From: Fen-178 sp049516835
Lineage (GTDB): Bacteria > Acidobacteriota > Terriglobia > Bryobacterales > Bryobacteraceae
DNA: 64,000 nucleotides
Direction: 5' to 3'
Assembly (NCBI GenBank): GCA_049516835.1
Contig: JBEKSR010000004.1
Location: 1-64,000, forward strand
A program made the position numbers and the translations under genes. Shown one piece after another: positions 63,347-64,000 of this stretch; position 1 is the first letter of the stretch; each line of letters opens with the position of its first letter. Under the pieces are notes generated by a model. It was not told the DNA's origin. It made no database searches and was given only the letters and a program-made list of their open reading frames with translations.

Positions 63347-64000
63347 GCGACGAAGACTGGGTTTACAACTACTTCAACTACTTCACGGAAATCGAGGAGC
63401 ATTTTCAGATCGCGCGCGGCACGGGCCTGTTCCTGCTTTCGCCGCTCGATTGGGCGCTCATCGAAACCTGGAATAACGCCGGTGTGCCCCTGGAAGCCGT
63501 GATGCGCGGCATCGATGCGGCTTTCGAGAAATGGCGCGCCCGCAAGGTGAAGACCCAGATGGTGAACAGCCTGGCCTTCTGCGCGCAGGCCGTGCTCACC
63601 GAAGCGCAGATCATGGCCGGAACCGCGCAGCCCCGAGCCCGCCGCGAGGCCGCGCCGCCGTTCGACCAAGACGCCCTGCGCACGTACCTGGGCGAGAATT
63701 CGGACGCCGTTCGCACTATTGAGGGCTATTCGGAGATCGCCGACGCGCTCGAGCGCCTCGCCGACGAGGCCGCGAAGCACTACGAGGACCTGGAAGCGCT
63801 GGAGCAGCGTCTGACGGTCTTGGAAGAGAAAATGATCGCCATCGCGCGCACGCGCCAGAGTGAAGAGGGCCTGCTAGCCGCGCGCCGCGAGATGGACCGC
63901 CAGTTACGCCCCTATCGCGGCAAAATGACCGCCGACCAGCTAGCCATGTTGGAAAAGCAATACCTGGAGCGCACCCTGCTGGAAAAAGCGGGGCTGCCGC
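63343..64000 (+). CDS. Hypothetical protein, partial (cut by window edge)
   Basis: 219 residues are visible from a GTG that overlaps the coaX stop. DWVYNYFNYFTEIEEHFQIA + RGTGLFLLSPLDWALIETWN is a compact alpha domain, followed by a Pro-rich linker and from about residue 140 a coiled coil (LEALEQRLTVLEEKMIAIAR). It is a soluble cytoplasmic protein; the family was not recognised. Position at the end of the valS-nadC-birA-coaX run suggests co-expression. Confidence 0.75.
   Translation, partial: MSDEDWVYNYFNYFTEIEEHFQIARGTGLFLLSPLDWALIETWNNAGVPLEAVMRGIDAAFEKWRARKVKTQMVNSLAFCAQAVLTEAQIMAGTAQPRARREAAPPFDQDALRTYLGENSDAVRTIEGYSEIADALERLADEAAKHYEDLEALEQRLTVLEEKMIAIARTRQSEEGLLAARREMDRQLRPYRGKMTADQLAMLEKQYLERTLLEKAGLP

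Overview
The window is a 64 kb piece of a GC-rich bacterial chromosome, most like a soil Acidobacteriota of the Solibacter/Bryobacter type. This is inferred from gene content and order: a hopanoid operon led by ispH-shc-hpnH, a tgt-yajC-secD-secF-tonB-exbB-exbD-exbD block, a BatA/DUF58/MoxR/DUF4175 operon, an STGPTSAEGKA-type protein, and many dispersed palindromes. No rRNA, tRNA or CRISPR array was seen. Both edges cut genes: a histidine acid phosphatase on the left and a hypothetical protein on the right.

Layout. 1-9.2 kb: phosphatase, a secreted repeat protein, glycerol kinase plus glycerol facilitator, a secreted metallo-beta-lactamase-fold protein, then two thymidylate-kinase-like genes with sixA and a DUF2252 gene, and a frameshifted small gene. 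9.3-17.3 kb (minus strand): protein export and TonB energising block. 17.4-19 kb: an MCE-domain transport protein facing tatA and a small Cys/His protein. 19.0-28.7 kb (minus): nine tightly packed genes for squalene and hopanoid synthesis (ispH, shc, hpnH, hpnA, hpnG, two zinc dehydrogenases, hpnC, hpnD), then ogt on the plus strand. 29.2-34 kb: accessory region with small orphan genes, an illegitimate junction between copies of ogt and an epimerase gene, a PIN-toxin remnant, and a GntR regulator with its membrane partner. 34-37.9 kb: epimerase, LytTR response regulator, RNase Z-like protein, and a mobile mystery A/B (XRE plus Fic) pair with a clear operator-promoter. 37.9-51.5 kb (minus): eight-gene operon of large envelope proteins with von Willebrand domains, MoxR, a caspase-like protein and a TPR peptidase, interrupted by a GxxExxY gene flanked by inverted repeats. 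51.7-55.4 kb: uvrA and a secreted protein. 55.5-58.3 kb: toxin-antitoxin genes, one intact pair and two decayed ones, plus an ankyrin gene. 58.4-64 kb: valS-nadC-birA-coaX and a partial gene, all overlapping.

Together the core genes make and maintain the envelope: hopanoid lipids, Sec/Tat export, TonB energy transfer and a Bat-type surface complex. Accessory DNA is concentrated at 29-38 kb and 55.5-58.4 kb. Short palindromic elements lie between genes and twice inside reading frames. Three toxin or small genes carry single-base lesions, which could be real decay or assembly error.
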